A stretch of 64,000 nt of DNA from Streptomyces abyssalis. GTDB taxonomy: Bacteria; Actinomycetota; Actinomycetes; Streptomycetales; Streptomycetaceae. The notes beneath the pieces were generated by a model, which ran no database searches, was not told the origin of the DNA, and worked only from the letters and a program-made list of their open reading frames with translations. The stretch covers positions 310,001-374,000 of the forward strand of contig NZ_LJGT01000040.1 of the NCBI RefSeq assembly GCF_001751365.1. Direction: 5' to 3'. Below, piece by piece: positions 8,028 to 16,217 of this stretch. The translations under genes were made by a program, and so were the position numbers. Every line of letters begins with the position of its first letter. The first letter of the stretch is position 1.

Positions 8028-8873
8028 ATGGCAGACGGGAGCACGGGCCGCCCCGGCGGGCAGCTCGAGCTGAAGATGGACCGGCCGCACATCGCTCGCG
8101 TCTACGACTACTACCTCGGCGGCAAGACCAACTACGAGGCCGACCGGTACGCCGGCGACCAGGTGCTCGCCGCCTGGCCCGGCGCGCGCACCGCCGCCCG
8201 CACCAACAGGATCTTCATGCACCGCGCGGCCCGGACGCTCGCCCGCGAGCTGGGCCTCGACCAGTTCCTGGACATCGGTACGGGCATACCGACCGAGCCG
8301 AACCTGCATCAGATCGTGCAGGGCGAGAACCCGCGCGCCCGCGTCGTCTACGTCGACAACGACCCCCTCGTGCTGGCGCACGCCCGCGCATTGATGAACA
8401 GCACACCCGAAGGGCGTACGGCCTATGTGCACGCCGACTTCACCGAGCCGGACTCCGTGCTCCTGGCGCCGGAGCTGACGCGGACGCTGGATGCGGGCCG
8501 TCCCGTCGCGCTGAGCGTGCTGGCGCTTCTGCACTTCGTGCTCGACGAGGACGGTGCGTACGGCCTCGTGCGGCGGTTCGTCGAGGCGCTGCCGTCCGGG
8601 TCGGCGCTCGTCCTGACGCACGGCACGAGCGAGTTCGCGCCCGAGGCGATGGGCAGGGCGGGGCGTGTCTATACGGATTGCGTGGCGCGGGCGCAGACGC
8701 GCAGCAGGGAGGAGTTCGCCCGCTTCTTCGACGGCCTCGAACTCGTCGACCCGGGCATCGAGGTGCCGCACCGCTGGCGCCCGGACCGGCAGACGGGTGC
8801 GTGCATCGGCGGTGCGCGGGACGTCGCGGACGCCGAGGTCGGGCTCTGGGCGGGGCTGGCCGTCAAGCCGTGA
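8028..8873 (+). CDS. SAM-dependent methyltransferase, actinobacterial DUF574/Methyltransf_19 type
   Basis: The protein has 281 residues from ATG at 8028 (GAGAGG about 8 bases before); the frame is open further upstream but without homology. Family hallmarks are RPHIARVYDYYLGGKTNYEA near the N-terminus (the N-[YF]-x-[LI]-GG-K-[TD]-N motif), QFLDIGTGIPTEPNLHQI as SAM motif I, VVYVDNDPLVLAHARAL, and a D-x-x-RPVALSVLALLHFV stretch. These proteins occur in many copies in Streptomyces and their substrates are unknown. It stands alone between rhmD and glutamate decarboxylase. The imperfect repeat of TACGCGAACCGGC in the gap before it is not obviously regulatory. Confidence 0.88.
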   Translation: MADGSTGRPGGQLELKMDRPHIARVYDYYLGGKTNYEADRYAGDQVLAAWPGARTAARTNRIFMHRAARTLARELGLDQFLDIGTGIPTEPNLHQIVQGENPRARVVYVDNDPLVLAHARALMNSTPEGRTAYVHADFTEPDSVLLAPELTRTLDAGRPVALSVLALLHFVLDEDGAYGLVRRFVEALPSGSALVLTHGTSEFAPEAMGRAGRVYTDCVARAQTRSREEFARFFDGLELVDPGIEVPHRWRPDRQTGACIGGARDVADAEVGLWAGLAVKP

Positions 8874-9004
8874 GCACGGGCCCGTCCGATCGGCACGGAC
8901 CGACCGGCACGGGCCCCACCGGCGCAGCCCGGGAGGCGGCGGAGGCCGGGTGCCCGTAGGTTCGCGGCAGGGGGTTGCCACCGCCGCCCGGGAGACACTG
9001 ACAG

Positions 9005-10438
9005 ATGTCGCTGCACAAGGGCCGGACCGACACCGGCACCAGGGACCGCCCGCGTACGGACCCGGAAGCGGTGTCCGTCAATCCCTTCTACGGCGAGGCC
9101 GACCCCGTCAGCGGAATGACCACCGAGCCGCCGAGCCACCGGCTCGCCGACAGCCCCATGGCGCCCGACGCGGCCCGTCAGCTCGTGCACGACGAGCTGA
9201 TGCTGGACGGCAACTCCCGCCTGAACCTGGCGACTTTCGTCACGACGTGGATGGAGCCGCAGGCGGACGAGGTCATGGCCCTGTGCCGGGACAAGAACAT
9301 GATCGACAAGGACGAGTATCCGCGCACCGCCGAACTGGAGCGGCGCTGTGTCGCGATGCTCGCCGATCTGTGGAACGCCCCGGACCCGTCCTCGGCGGTC
9401 GGCTGCTCCACGACCGGATCGAGTGAAGCGTGCATGCTCGCCGGCATGGCCCTCAAGCGCCGCTGGGCCCGCCGGGTGGGCGGGCGCTATCCCGCGGCTG
9501 CGCGGCCCAATCTGGTGATGGGCGCCAACGTCCAGGTGTGCTGGGAGAAGTTCTGCAACTTCTGGGAGGTCGAGGCCCGCCAGGTCCCCATGGAGGGCGA
9601 GCGCTTGCACATCGACCCGCAGGCGGCCGCCCAGCTGTGCGACGAGAACACCATCGGCGTCGTGACCGTGCTCGGCTCCACCTTCGACGGGTCGTACGAG
9701 CCGGTCGCCGACGTGTGCGAGGCGCTCGACGCTCTCCAGGAGCGCACGGGACTCGAGGTACCCGTGCACGTGGACGGCGCGTCCGGCGCGATGATCGCGC
9801 CGTTCCTCGACCAGGACCTGCTGTGGGACTTCCGGCTGCCACGCGTCACCTCGGTCAACACCTCCGGCCACAAGTACGGCCTGGTCTACCCCGGCGTCGG
9901 ATGGGCGCTGTGGCGCTCGTCCGAGGCGCTGCCGGAGGAGCTCGTCTTCCGCGTGAACTACCTGGGCGGCGACATGCCGACCTTCGCGCTGAACTTCTCC
10001 CGCCCCGGCGCACAGGTCGCAGCGCAGTACTACACCTTCCTGCGGCTGGGCCGCCGCGGCTTCCGCGCCGTGCAGCAGACGGCCCGCGGAGTGGCCCGGT
10101 CGCTGGCGGCGCGGATCGGGGACACGGAGGACTTCCGCCTGCTGACTCATGGCGACCAGCTCCCGGTCTTCGCCTTCACGACGGAGTCGCACGTGACCGC
10201 CTTCGACGTCTTCGACGTCTCACGGCGGCTGCGCGAGCGGGGCTGGCTGGTGCCCGCGTACACCTTCCCGCCGAACCGCCAGGATCTGTCCGTACTGCGG
10301 ATCGTGTGCCGCAACGGCTTCACGGCGGACCTCGCGGACATGTTCATGGACGACCTTTCGGCGCTGCTGCCCGAACTGCGCGGCCAGGGCGGCCCGTTGG
10401 GACGGCCCGAGTCGGTGGCGACGGCCTTCCACCACTGA
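9005..10438 (+). CDS. gadB: Glutamate decarboxylase (PLP-dependent)
   Basis: The protein has 477 residues, close to the 466 of E. coli GadB. Motifs: NLATFVTTWMEPQADEVM near residue 75, STTGSSEACMLAGMA (136-149) for phosphate binding, HVDGASGAM with D257 contacting the PLP ring nitrogen, and TSGHKYGLVYPGVGW with the PLP lysine K290. It turns L-glutamate into GABA and CO2 in the cytoplasm, consuming a proton. The start ATG has GGGAG about 10 bases upstream. No GABA antiporter is adjacent, so acid resistance by the classical GadBC pair is not supported locally; GABA-shunt metabolism is as likely. Confidence 0.95.
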   Translation: MSLHKGRTDTGTRDRPRTDPEAVSVNPFYGEADPVSGMTTEPPSHRLADSPMAPDAARQLVHDELMLDGNSRLNLATFVTTWMEPQADEVMALCRDKNMIDKDEYPRTAELERRCVAMLADLWNAPDPSSAVGCSTTGSSEACMLAGMALKRRWARRVGGRYPAAARPNLVMGANVQVCWEKFCNFWEVEARQVPMEGERLHIDPQAAAQLCDENTIGVVTVLGSTFDGSYEPVADVCEALDALQERTGLEVPVHVDGASGAMIAPFLDQDLLWDFRLPRVTSVNTSGHKYGLVYPGVGWALWRSSEALPEELVFRVNYLGGDMPTFALNFSRPGAQVAAQYYTFLRLGRRGFRAVQQTARGVARSLAARIGDTEDFRLLTHGDQLPVFAFTTESHVTAFDVFDVSRRLRERGWLVPAYTFPPNRQDLSVLRIVCRNGFTADLADMFMDDLSALLPELRGQGGPLGRPESVATAFHH

Positions 10439-10546
10439 GCGCGCACGAGCGGTGACGCCCCGGCGCACGGGCGCGGCGGGGGCGTGAACCCCGGAGGTGC
10501 GTGAACCGCGCCGGGGCGGATACCCGCCGCTGCAGCGTGTCCCGCG

Positions 10547-10655
10547 CAGGAGAGGAGGGCGAGGACCGCCGTCCGGCCTCCCTCCCTCCTGTGCAGGTGT
10601 CTGCTGCCGCAGAGGTCCCGCGCAGGCAGCCCGACCAGGAGAGGAGGGCGAGGAC
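10547..10655 (+). repeat. Spaced 20-bp direct repeat carrying the ku ribosome-binding site
   Basis: The sequence CAGGAGAGGAGGGCGAGGAC occurs perfectly at 10547-10566 and 10636-10655. The second copy ends two bases before the ku TTG codon and supplies its Shine-Dalgarno sequence; the first copy heads an 89-bp block with no start of its own. Confidence 0.85.
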
Positions 10656-10656
10656 A

Positions 10657-11658
10657 TTGGCCCGCCCGGTATGGAGCGGAGTGATCACCTTCGGACTGGT
10701 GACCGTTCCCGTGCAGCTCTTCGCGGCCGTCCAGGATCACGCCGTCCACTTCCATCAGCTGCAGCGCGGCACGGGTGACCGGGTGCGCAACCGGCGCGTC
10801 AACGAGCGCACCGGCAAACGCGTCGACTACGACGACATCGTCAAGGGCTACGACGCCGGCGACGGCCGGCACGTCGTCGTCGAGCAGGATGAGCTGGACG
10901 GGATCGCGCCGGGCAGGTCGCAGGTCATCGAGGTCAGGGGCTTCGTGGAGCTCGACGAGGTGGAGCCCGCGTTCTTCAGCGGTACCTACTACCTGGCGCC
11001 CCGGAGCGACGAGTACGGCAGGGTCTACCGGCTGCTGCGCACCGCGCTGGCGGAGACGGGCAAGGCGGGCGTGGCGACCTTCGTGATGCACGGCCGGGAG
11101 TACCTGGTCGTGCTGCGCGCCGGGGACGACGTACTCGAACTGCACACCCTGCACTGGGCCGACGAGATCCGCGATCCGCGGCGGGACCTCCCCCGGCTGC
11201 CGGGGCGCGAGCGTCCCGGCAGCAAGGAGCTGGACAGCGCGCGGCAGCTCATCGACGCGATGACGACGCGGTGGCGTCCCGAGGACTTCGAGGACACCTA
11301 CGAGAAGAAAGTGCGGCAGCTCGTCGAGGCCAAGCGCGACGGCGAGGAGACCGCCCGTGCGGAGGAACCCCCCGAGGCCACCAACGTGGTCGACCTGGAG
11401 GACGCGCTGCGGCGCAGCGTCGAGCGCGCGGGATCGCGGAGGGAGCCGGCCCGGACGTCCGGGGCCCCGTCCCGGTCCGGGTCCGGGTCCGGACCGCGCT
11501 CCGGCAGCCCCGACGGCGCCCGCCTGCTATCCGACCTGAGTAAGCGCGACCTGTACGAGCGCGCCGCGGACGAGGACGTCCAGGGCCGCTCCCGGATGAA
11601 CCGGCAGCAGCTCATCCGCGCCCTCAGCGACCGGCACCGCACCCGGACGGCGTCCTGA
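10657..11658 (+). CDS. ku: Non-homologous end-joining protein Ku
   Basis: The protein has 333 residues. The frame is open upstream to 10501, but Ku homology begins with ARPVWSGVITFGLVTVPVQL, which places the start at TTG 10657 behind GGAGG. The Ku core (about 1-255) includes VHFHQLQRGTGDRVRNRRVN and AETGKAGVATFVMHGREYLV. After it comes a Ser/Gly/Pro-rich linker (about 275-290) and a C-terminal SAP-like helix pair with LLSDLSKRDLYERAADEDVQ. Homodimeric bacterial Ku rings bind DNA ends and recruit LigD; no ligD is within the window. Streptomyces often carry several ku genes, and this one is probably one of them. Confidence 0.92.
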   Translation: MARPVWSGVITFGLVTVPVQLFAAVQDHAVHFHQLQRGTGDRVRNRRVNERTGKRVDYDDIVKGYDAGDGRHVVVEQDELDGIAPGRSQVIEVRGFVELDEVEPAFFSGTYYLAPRSDEYGRVYRLLRTALAETGKAGVATFVMHGREYLVVLRAGDDVLELHTLHWADEIRDPRRDLPRLPGRERPGSKELDSARQLIDAMTTRWRPEDFEDTYEKKVRQLVEAKRDGEETARAEEPPEATNVVDLEDALRRSVERAGSRREPARTSGAPSRSGSGSGPRSGSPDGARLLSDLSKRDLYERAADEDVQGRSRMNRQQLIRALSDRHRTRTAS

Positions 11659-11815
11659 CCGGTACGGGACCCGCACGGGCGCGGCGCGCGGTCGCGCACC
11701 GGGACCCGCCAGGTCTGAGATGCACCTTTCATCACGTGATGCGAAGCTCTGGGGAGAACCCGCCGTGCGTCTGCCGGGGGGGAGCGTCCGGCTGAGCACG
11801 CGAGGTGGTCCTGCG

Positions 11816-12415
11816 ATGAACACTCCCAGCGCGTACTTCGAGCAGCTCTACAGCGACTCGGCCGACCCGTGGAGCCTCGACGGGCAGTGGTACGTGCAGC
11901 GCAAGTACGACCACACCCTCGCCGCGCTTCCCCGGCGCCACTACCGCACCGCCTTCGAACCGGGCTGCTCCGTCGGCCTCCTCACCGCAGCGCTCGCCGA
12001 GCGCTGCGGCACCCTCCTGGCCACCGACCGGGTCGCCGCCGCGGCCGAGCTCACCGCCGCCCGCACCCGCCACCTGCCGAACGTACGAGTGCGGCAGCTG
12101 GCGATTCCCGACGAGTGGCCCGAGGGACGCTTCGAGCTGATCGTGCTCTCCGAGCTCCTCTACTACTTCGACGACCGGACCCTGCGCGAGGTGCTGCGCC
12201 GGACGGCCGAAGCCCTCGAACCGGGCGGCGCCCTCGTCACCGTGCACTGGAACCACCCCGCTCCCGAGCACCACCGCACCGGCCGCACCCTCGCGCCCGT
12301 ACTCAGCGCGATACCCGGCCTGACGCTGCAGACCGACTGCCGCGACCCGGACTTCACGCTGCACGTGCTGGAGCGGCCGTACGGTGCGGGCCCCGGGGGG
12401 CGACCGCGCGGGTGA
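11816..12415 (+). CDS. SAM-dependent methyltransferase (NodS/TPMT-like)
   Basis: The protein has 199 residues from ATG 11816, behind GAGGTGG. It opens NTPSAYFEQLYSDSADPWSLD, typical of the NodS-like methyltransferase family. SAM motif I is FEPGCSVGLLTAALAERC with D after LLAT; motif IV is FELIVLSELLYYFDD; then LEPGGALVTVHW. In Streptomyces such genes often accompany PIG-L deacetylases and glycosyltransferases, but neither is present here, so the substrate remains unknown. It converges on qcrB with only 11 bases between stops and no separate terminator. Confidence 0.85.
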   Translation: MNTPSAYFEQLYSDSADPWSLDGQWYVQRKYDHTLAALPRRHYRTAFEPGCSVGLLTAALAERCGTLLATDRVAAAAELTAARTRHLPNVRVRQLAIPDEWPEGRFELIVLSELLYYFDDRTLREVLRRTAEALEPGGALVTVHWNHPAPEHHRTGRTLAPVLSAIPGLTLQTDCRDPDFTLHVLERPYGAGPGGRPRG

Positions 12416-12426
12416 CGGCGGGGCCC

Positions 12427-14001
12427 TCACCCGACCCGGTCGGAGAAGTACCAGCGGCTCAGGGCCGTGCGCAGCCGCCGCACCCGCCGGGCCCGGTGCC
12501 CGTCCGCGCCGGCCTCCGGTGCCGGCTCCAGAGGGCGGGGCGTTTCGCGCATCAGCAGCGTGTAGCGCTCGCCGGCCGGCACGGGACGGTGCCCGGGCTC
12601 CATGCCGCCCTCGATGCTCTGCCGTACCTCGCCCGTCTCGTCGCCCTCGCGGAGACGTCCGAGCTCGTGGGCGCGGAGCGCGACGCACAGCCGCCGCGTG
12701 ACCATGAACGCGACGACCGGCGCCAGTACGAGCGCCACCCGGAAGATCCAGGTGAGCCCGTTGAGTGAGACCTGGAAGAGCGTCGCGATCACGTCGTTGC
12801 CCCCGGCCAGCAGCAGCACGGCGTAGAAGGTGATGCCGGCGACTCCCATGGCCGTACGGGCGGGTCTCTCGCGCGGCCGGTCGCACAGGTGGTGCTCACG
12901 TTCGTCGCCGGTCAGCCACCTCTCCAGGAACGGGTAGAGGTAGATGCCCGTGAACAGCAGGCCGGGGAGGATCACCGTGGGCACCAGGATGTTCCACATG
13001 AAGGTGTGGCCCCACACCGTCGTCTCGAACGGCGGCATCAGACGCAGCGAACCCTCCAGGAAGCCCACGTACCAGTCGGGCTGCGAGCCGGTGCTGACCT
13101 GGTCGGTGCGGTAAGGGCCGTAGTTCCAGACGGGGTTGATCTGCGCCACGCCCCCGAGCACGGTGATCAGGCCGAAGACCATCAGCTGCAGCCCGGTGGA
13201 CTTGGCGGCGAACTGCGGGAACATCGGCTGTCCCACGACGTTCTTCTCCGTCCGGCCGGGCCCGCCCCACTGCGTGTGCTTCAGGTACACGACGAGGATC
13301 AGGTGGACCACGACCAGCGCGACGATGAGCGCCGGGATGAGGAGGATGTGCACCGTGTAGAGCCGCGGGATGATCTCCGTACCGGGATACTCGCCGCCGA
13401 AGAGGAACAAGCTCAGATACGTGCCGATGACGGGGATCGAGAGCAGCAGGCTCTGCACGACCCGCAGCCCGGTGCCGGAGAGCAGGTCGTCGGGGAGCGA
13501 GTAGCCGCAGAAGCCCTCGGCGACCGCCAGCACGAACAGAGTGACGCCGACGACCCAGTTGATCTCACGCGGCTTGCGGAAGGCGCCCGTGAAGAAGACC
13601 CGCATCATGTGCACGCCGATGGCGGTGACGAACACCAGCGCCGCCCAGTGGTGCACCTGACGGATCAGCAGCCCGCCGCGTACGTCGAAGCTGATGCGCA
13701 GGGTGGAGTCGTAGGCCTCGGAGACCAGTTGCCCGCGCATCGGCCCGTACGAGCCGGTGTAGCGGATCTCCAGCTCGCCGGGATGGAAGAAGAAGGTGAG
13801 GAAGACGCCCGTCAGGATGAGCAGAACGAGGCTGTAGAGCGCCAGTTCGCCGAGCAGGAACGACCAGTGGTCCGGGAACACCTTCCGCGCGAACGAGCCG
13901 CTCTCGGCGGCCGGCAGCCGGGCGTCGAGGTACGTGAAGGCGCCCTTCGCGGCCCGGCCGGTCCGGACGCCGGGCTGCACCCTCCTGCGCTGCGGGAGCA
14001 T
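12427..14001 (-). CDS. qcrB: Cytochrome b subunit of a bc1-type complex
   Basis: The protein has 524 residues. The haem-ligand histidine pairs lie in RQVHHWAALVFVTAIGVHMMR (about 115-135) and TVHILLIPALIVALVVVH (about 217-235). Quinol-site residues appear in VAEGFCGYSLPDDLLSGTG. The C-terminal half continues through GPYRTDQVSTGSQPDWYVGFLEG, as in long actinobacterial QcrB fused to a subunit IV-like region, and ends in a charged tail. It would oxidise menaquinol in the membrane. It is the third gene of a ctaD-ctaF-qcrB set and lacks the Rieske (qcrA) and diheme cytochrome c (qcrC) partners that sit beside the main copy in actinobacteria, so it is probably a paralogue. Confidence 0.93.
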   Translation of the reverse strand: MLPQRRRVQPGVRTGRAAKGAFTYLDARLPAAESGSFARKVFPDHWSFLLGELALYSLVLLILTGVFLTFFFHPGELEIRYTGSYGPMRGQLVSEAYDSTLRISFDVRGGLLIRQVHHWAALVFVTAIGVHMMRVFFTGAFRKPREINWVVGVTLFVLAVAEGFCGYSLPDDLLSGTGLRVVQSLLLSIPVIGTYLSLFLFGGEYPGTEIIPRLYTVHILLIPALIVALVVVHLILVVYLKHTQWGGPGRTEKNVVGQPMFPQFAAKSTGLQLMVFGLITVLGGVAQINPVWNYGPYRTDQVSTGSQPDWYVGFLEGSLRLMPPFETTVWGHTFMWNILVPTVILPGLLFTGIYLYPFLERWLTGDEREHHLCDRPRERPARTAMGVAGITFYAVLLLAGGNDVIATLFQVSLNGLTWIFRVALVLAPVVAFMVTRRLCVALRAHELGRLREGDETGEVRQSIEGGMEPGHRPVPAGERYTLLMRETPRPLEPAPEAGADGHRARRVRRLRTALSRWYFSDRVG

Positions 14002-14037
14002 GCGCCGTCCACCTCTCTCCTGCTCGTAACGAGTCCT

Positions 14038-14421
14038 TCAGCGGTCGTTGTGCTGGAAGACGAATCCGGCGACGCCGGGTGCGGTGATCCCGATCCCGAT
14101 GAGGAAGAGCCACATCCCGTAGATCACGCCGAACGCCGCCACCGTGGTGCCGAGGGCGGTGAGGACGGGGTAGTAGCTGCGCGGCGGGAAGAACGCGACC
14201 GGACCGGCGCCCTCGTGCACGTCCGCGCCCGGGCGGTCCTGCGCGCGCGTGCCGTGCCGCAGGTACTGGATCCACAGGAAGAAGGCGATGAGCGCGGACA
14301 TCAGGAAGGCCACCAGCAGCGCCGCGTTCCCCGCCGTGTCCCGGGAGAACGGCACGTAGCACGCGGAGACGACGGCGAAGAACGCGGCCACGCCGGAGAA
14401 GAGGAGCGCCTCGGTCTTCAT
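14038..14421 (-). CDS. ctaF: Cytochrome c oxidase subunit IV (CtaF-like)
   Basis: The protein has 127 residues, the size of actinobacterial CtaF. It starts MKTEALLFSGVAAFFAVVSA and has four hydrophobic segments in two hairpins (about 5-25, 36-53, 88-108, 110-122), with FFPPRSYYPVLTALGTTVAAF in the middle. The ATG overlaps the ctaD stop (ATGA). It is a small structural subunit of the aa3-type oxidase in the bc1-aa3 supercomplex. Its pairing with ctaD here without ctaC or ctaE suggests that it serves the paralogous oxidase core. Confidence 0.85.
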   Translation of the reverse strand: MKTEALLFSGVAAFFAVVSACYVPFSRDTAGNAALLVAFLMSALIAFFLWIQYLRHGTRAQDRPGADVHEGAGPVAFFPPRSYYPVLTALGTTVAAFGVIYGMWLFLIGIGITAPGVAGFVFQHNDR

Positions 14422-16082
14422 CGGATCTCCGGGTGGTGCAGGTCGAAGGCCGGCGACTCGGACCGGATACGGGGCAGCGCCTCGAAGTTGTGCCGCGGCG
14501 GAGGGCAGGACGTCGCCCACTCCAGGGAGCGGCCCCAGCCCCAGGGGTCGTCCTGCGTGACGCGCTGTCCGTACCTGGACGTCCGCCACACGTTGTAGAG
14601 GAACGGCAGCGTCGACAGACCGAGGAGGAAGGAGGAGGCGGACGAGAGGGTGTTGAGCACGGTGAAGCCGTCGGCCGCCAGATAGTCGGCGTAGCGGCGG
14701 GGCATCCCCTCCTCGCCGAGCCAGTGCTGTACGAGGAACGTGCCCTGGAAGCCCGTGAAGAGCGTCCAGAAATGGATCTTCCCGAGGCGCTCGTCGAGCA
14801 TCTTCCCCGTCATCTTCGGCCACCAGAAGTAGAAGCCGCCGAAGGTCGCGAAGACGATCGTGCCGAACAGCACGTAGTGCAGGTGCGCGACGATGAAATA
14901 GCTGTCGGTGAGATGGAAGTCCAGCGGCGGCGAGGCGATCAGAACTCCCGTCATGCCGCCGAGTAGGAACGTCACGAGAAAACCGACGGCCCACAGCATC
15001 GGCGTCTCGAACGACAGCGATCCGTGCCGCATCGTTCCGATCCAGTTGAAGAACTTCACGCCCGTGGGCACCGCGATGAGGAACGACATCAGCGCGAAGA
15101 AGGGCAGCAGCACCGCCCCGGTGGCGAACATGTGGTGAGCCCAGACGACCGCCGACAGGCCCGTGATGGCGCAGGTCGCGGCGACCAGGCCGATGTATCC
15201 GAAGACCGGCTTCCGGCTGAAGACGGGGATGATCTCCGTGATGACTCCGAAGAACGGCAGCGCCACGATGTACACCTCGGGATGCCCGAAGAACCAGAAC
15301 AGGTGCTGCCAGAGAATCGCACCGCCGTTGGCGGCGTCGAAGATGTGCGCGCCGAACTTCCGGTCCGCCTCCAGCGCCAGCAGAGCCGCCGTCAGCACCG
15401 GGAAAGCGAGCAGCGCCAGGATCGAGGTGAACAGCACGTTCCAGGTGAACAACGGCATCCGGAAGACGGTCATTCCGGGAGCGCGCAGACAGACGATCGT
15501 GGTGATGAAGTTGACGGAGCCGAGGATCGTGCTCAGGCCCGCCACGGCGAGGCCCATCGTCCACAGGTCGCCGCCCGAACCGGGGGAGAACACCGCGCTG
15601 TTGAGCGGCGCGTACGCGAACCAGCCGAAGGACGCGGAGCCCTCCGGGGTGAGGAAGCCGCTGAGGACCGTCAGCCCGCCGAAGAGGAACACCCAGTAGG
15701 TGAAGGCGTTCAGCCGGGGGAACGCGACGTCCGGTGCGCCGATCTGCAGCGGCATGATGACGTTGGCGAATCCGGTGAACGTCGGCGTCGCGAACAGCAG
15801 CATCATGATCGTGCCGTGCGTGGTGAACAGCTCGTTGTACTGCTGCGCCGAGATCATCTGCAGCCCGGGGCGGGCCAGTTCGGCCCGCATCATCATCGCC
15901 ATCAGACCGGCGGCGAGGAAAAACGCGAACGACGTGGCGAGATACATGTTCCCGATCACCTTGTGATCGGTGGTGCCGAGGTACCCCAGCAGCCTCTTCC
16001 CGAAAGTGAGCCGCCGGCCCGCCGCCGACGGCCGTGACTCCGGCTCGCTCCGTACCGCCTCGTCCTCAGCCGCGGTGCCCAT
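14418..16082 (-). CDS. ctaD: Cytochrome c oxidase subunit I
   Basis: The protein has 554 residues from ATG 16082; the frame is open to 16151 but homology supports MGTAAEDEAV. It has twelve membrane segments. Low-spin haem ligands are H89 (FTTHGTIMM) and H402 (HLHYVLFG). Copper-B ligands are H267, H316 and H317 (GHPEVY, WAHHMFATG), with Y271 for the His-Tyr cross-link, and H400 is the high-spin haem ligand. All catalytic residues are intact, so the enzyme should be active. It reduces O2 to water while pumping protons. Subunits II and III are not encoded nearby and would have to come from the main ctaCDE locus. Confidence 0.95.
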   Translation of the reverse strand: MGTAAEDEAVRSEPESRPSAAGRRLTFGKRLLGYLGTTDHKVIGNMYLATSFAFFLAAGLMAMMMRAELARPGLQMISAQQYNELFTTHGTIMMLLFATPTFTGFANVIMPLQIGAPDVAFPRLNAFTYWVFLFGGLTVLSGFLTPEGSASFGWFAYAPLNSAVFSPGSGGDLWTMGLAVAGLSTILGSVNFITTIVCLRAPGMTVFRMPLFTWNVLFTSILALLAFPVLTAALLALEADRKFGAHIFDAANGGAILWQHLFWFFGHPEVYIVALPFFGVITEIIPVFSRKPVFGYIGLVAATCAITGLSAVVWAHHMFATGAVLLPFFALMSFLIAVPTGVKFFNWIGTMRHGSLSFETPMLWAVGFLVTFLLGGMTGVLIASPPLDFHLTDSYFIVAHLHYVLFGTIVFATFGGFYFWWPKMTGKMLDERLGKIHFWTLFTGFQGTFLVQHWLGEEGMPRRYADYLAADGFTVLNTLSSASSFLLGLSTLPFLYNVWRTSRYGQRVTQDDPWGWGRSLEWATSCPPPRHNFEALPRIRSESPAFDLHHPEIR

Positions 16083-16217
16083 GCTGGAACACCCTGAAGA
16101 AGGCGCGACGGTGCGGGAGGCTGCCACGCCGCTGGGCGGGACGGGGGTCACCCGGACGGCATGGCCGCACCTCCGGGTTCCCCCGCGTTCCCCTGCGTCC
16201 CTCGCATCCCCGCGCCC

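Noticed and set aside
8028..12415. Natural product gene cluster around the methyltransferases and decarboxylase
   Set aside because: No core synthase, NRPS/PKS or RiPP precursor; the genes are common scattered actinobacterial families.
12889..14598. Long open frame on the plus strand opposite qcrB and ctaF (569 codons)
   Set aside because: Arg/Asp/His-rich with no domain; it is the mirror of well-defined membrane protein genes on the minus strand, a normal effect of high GC.
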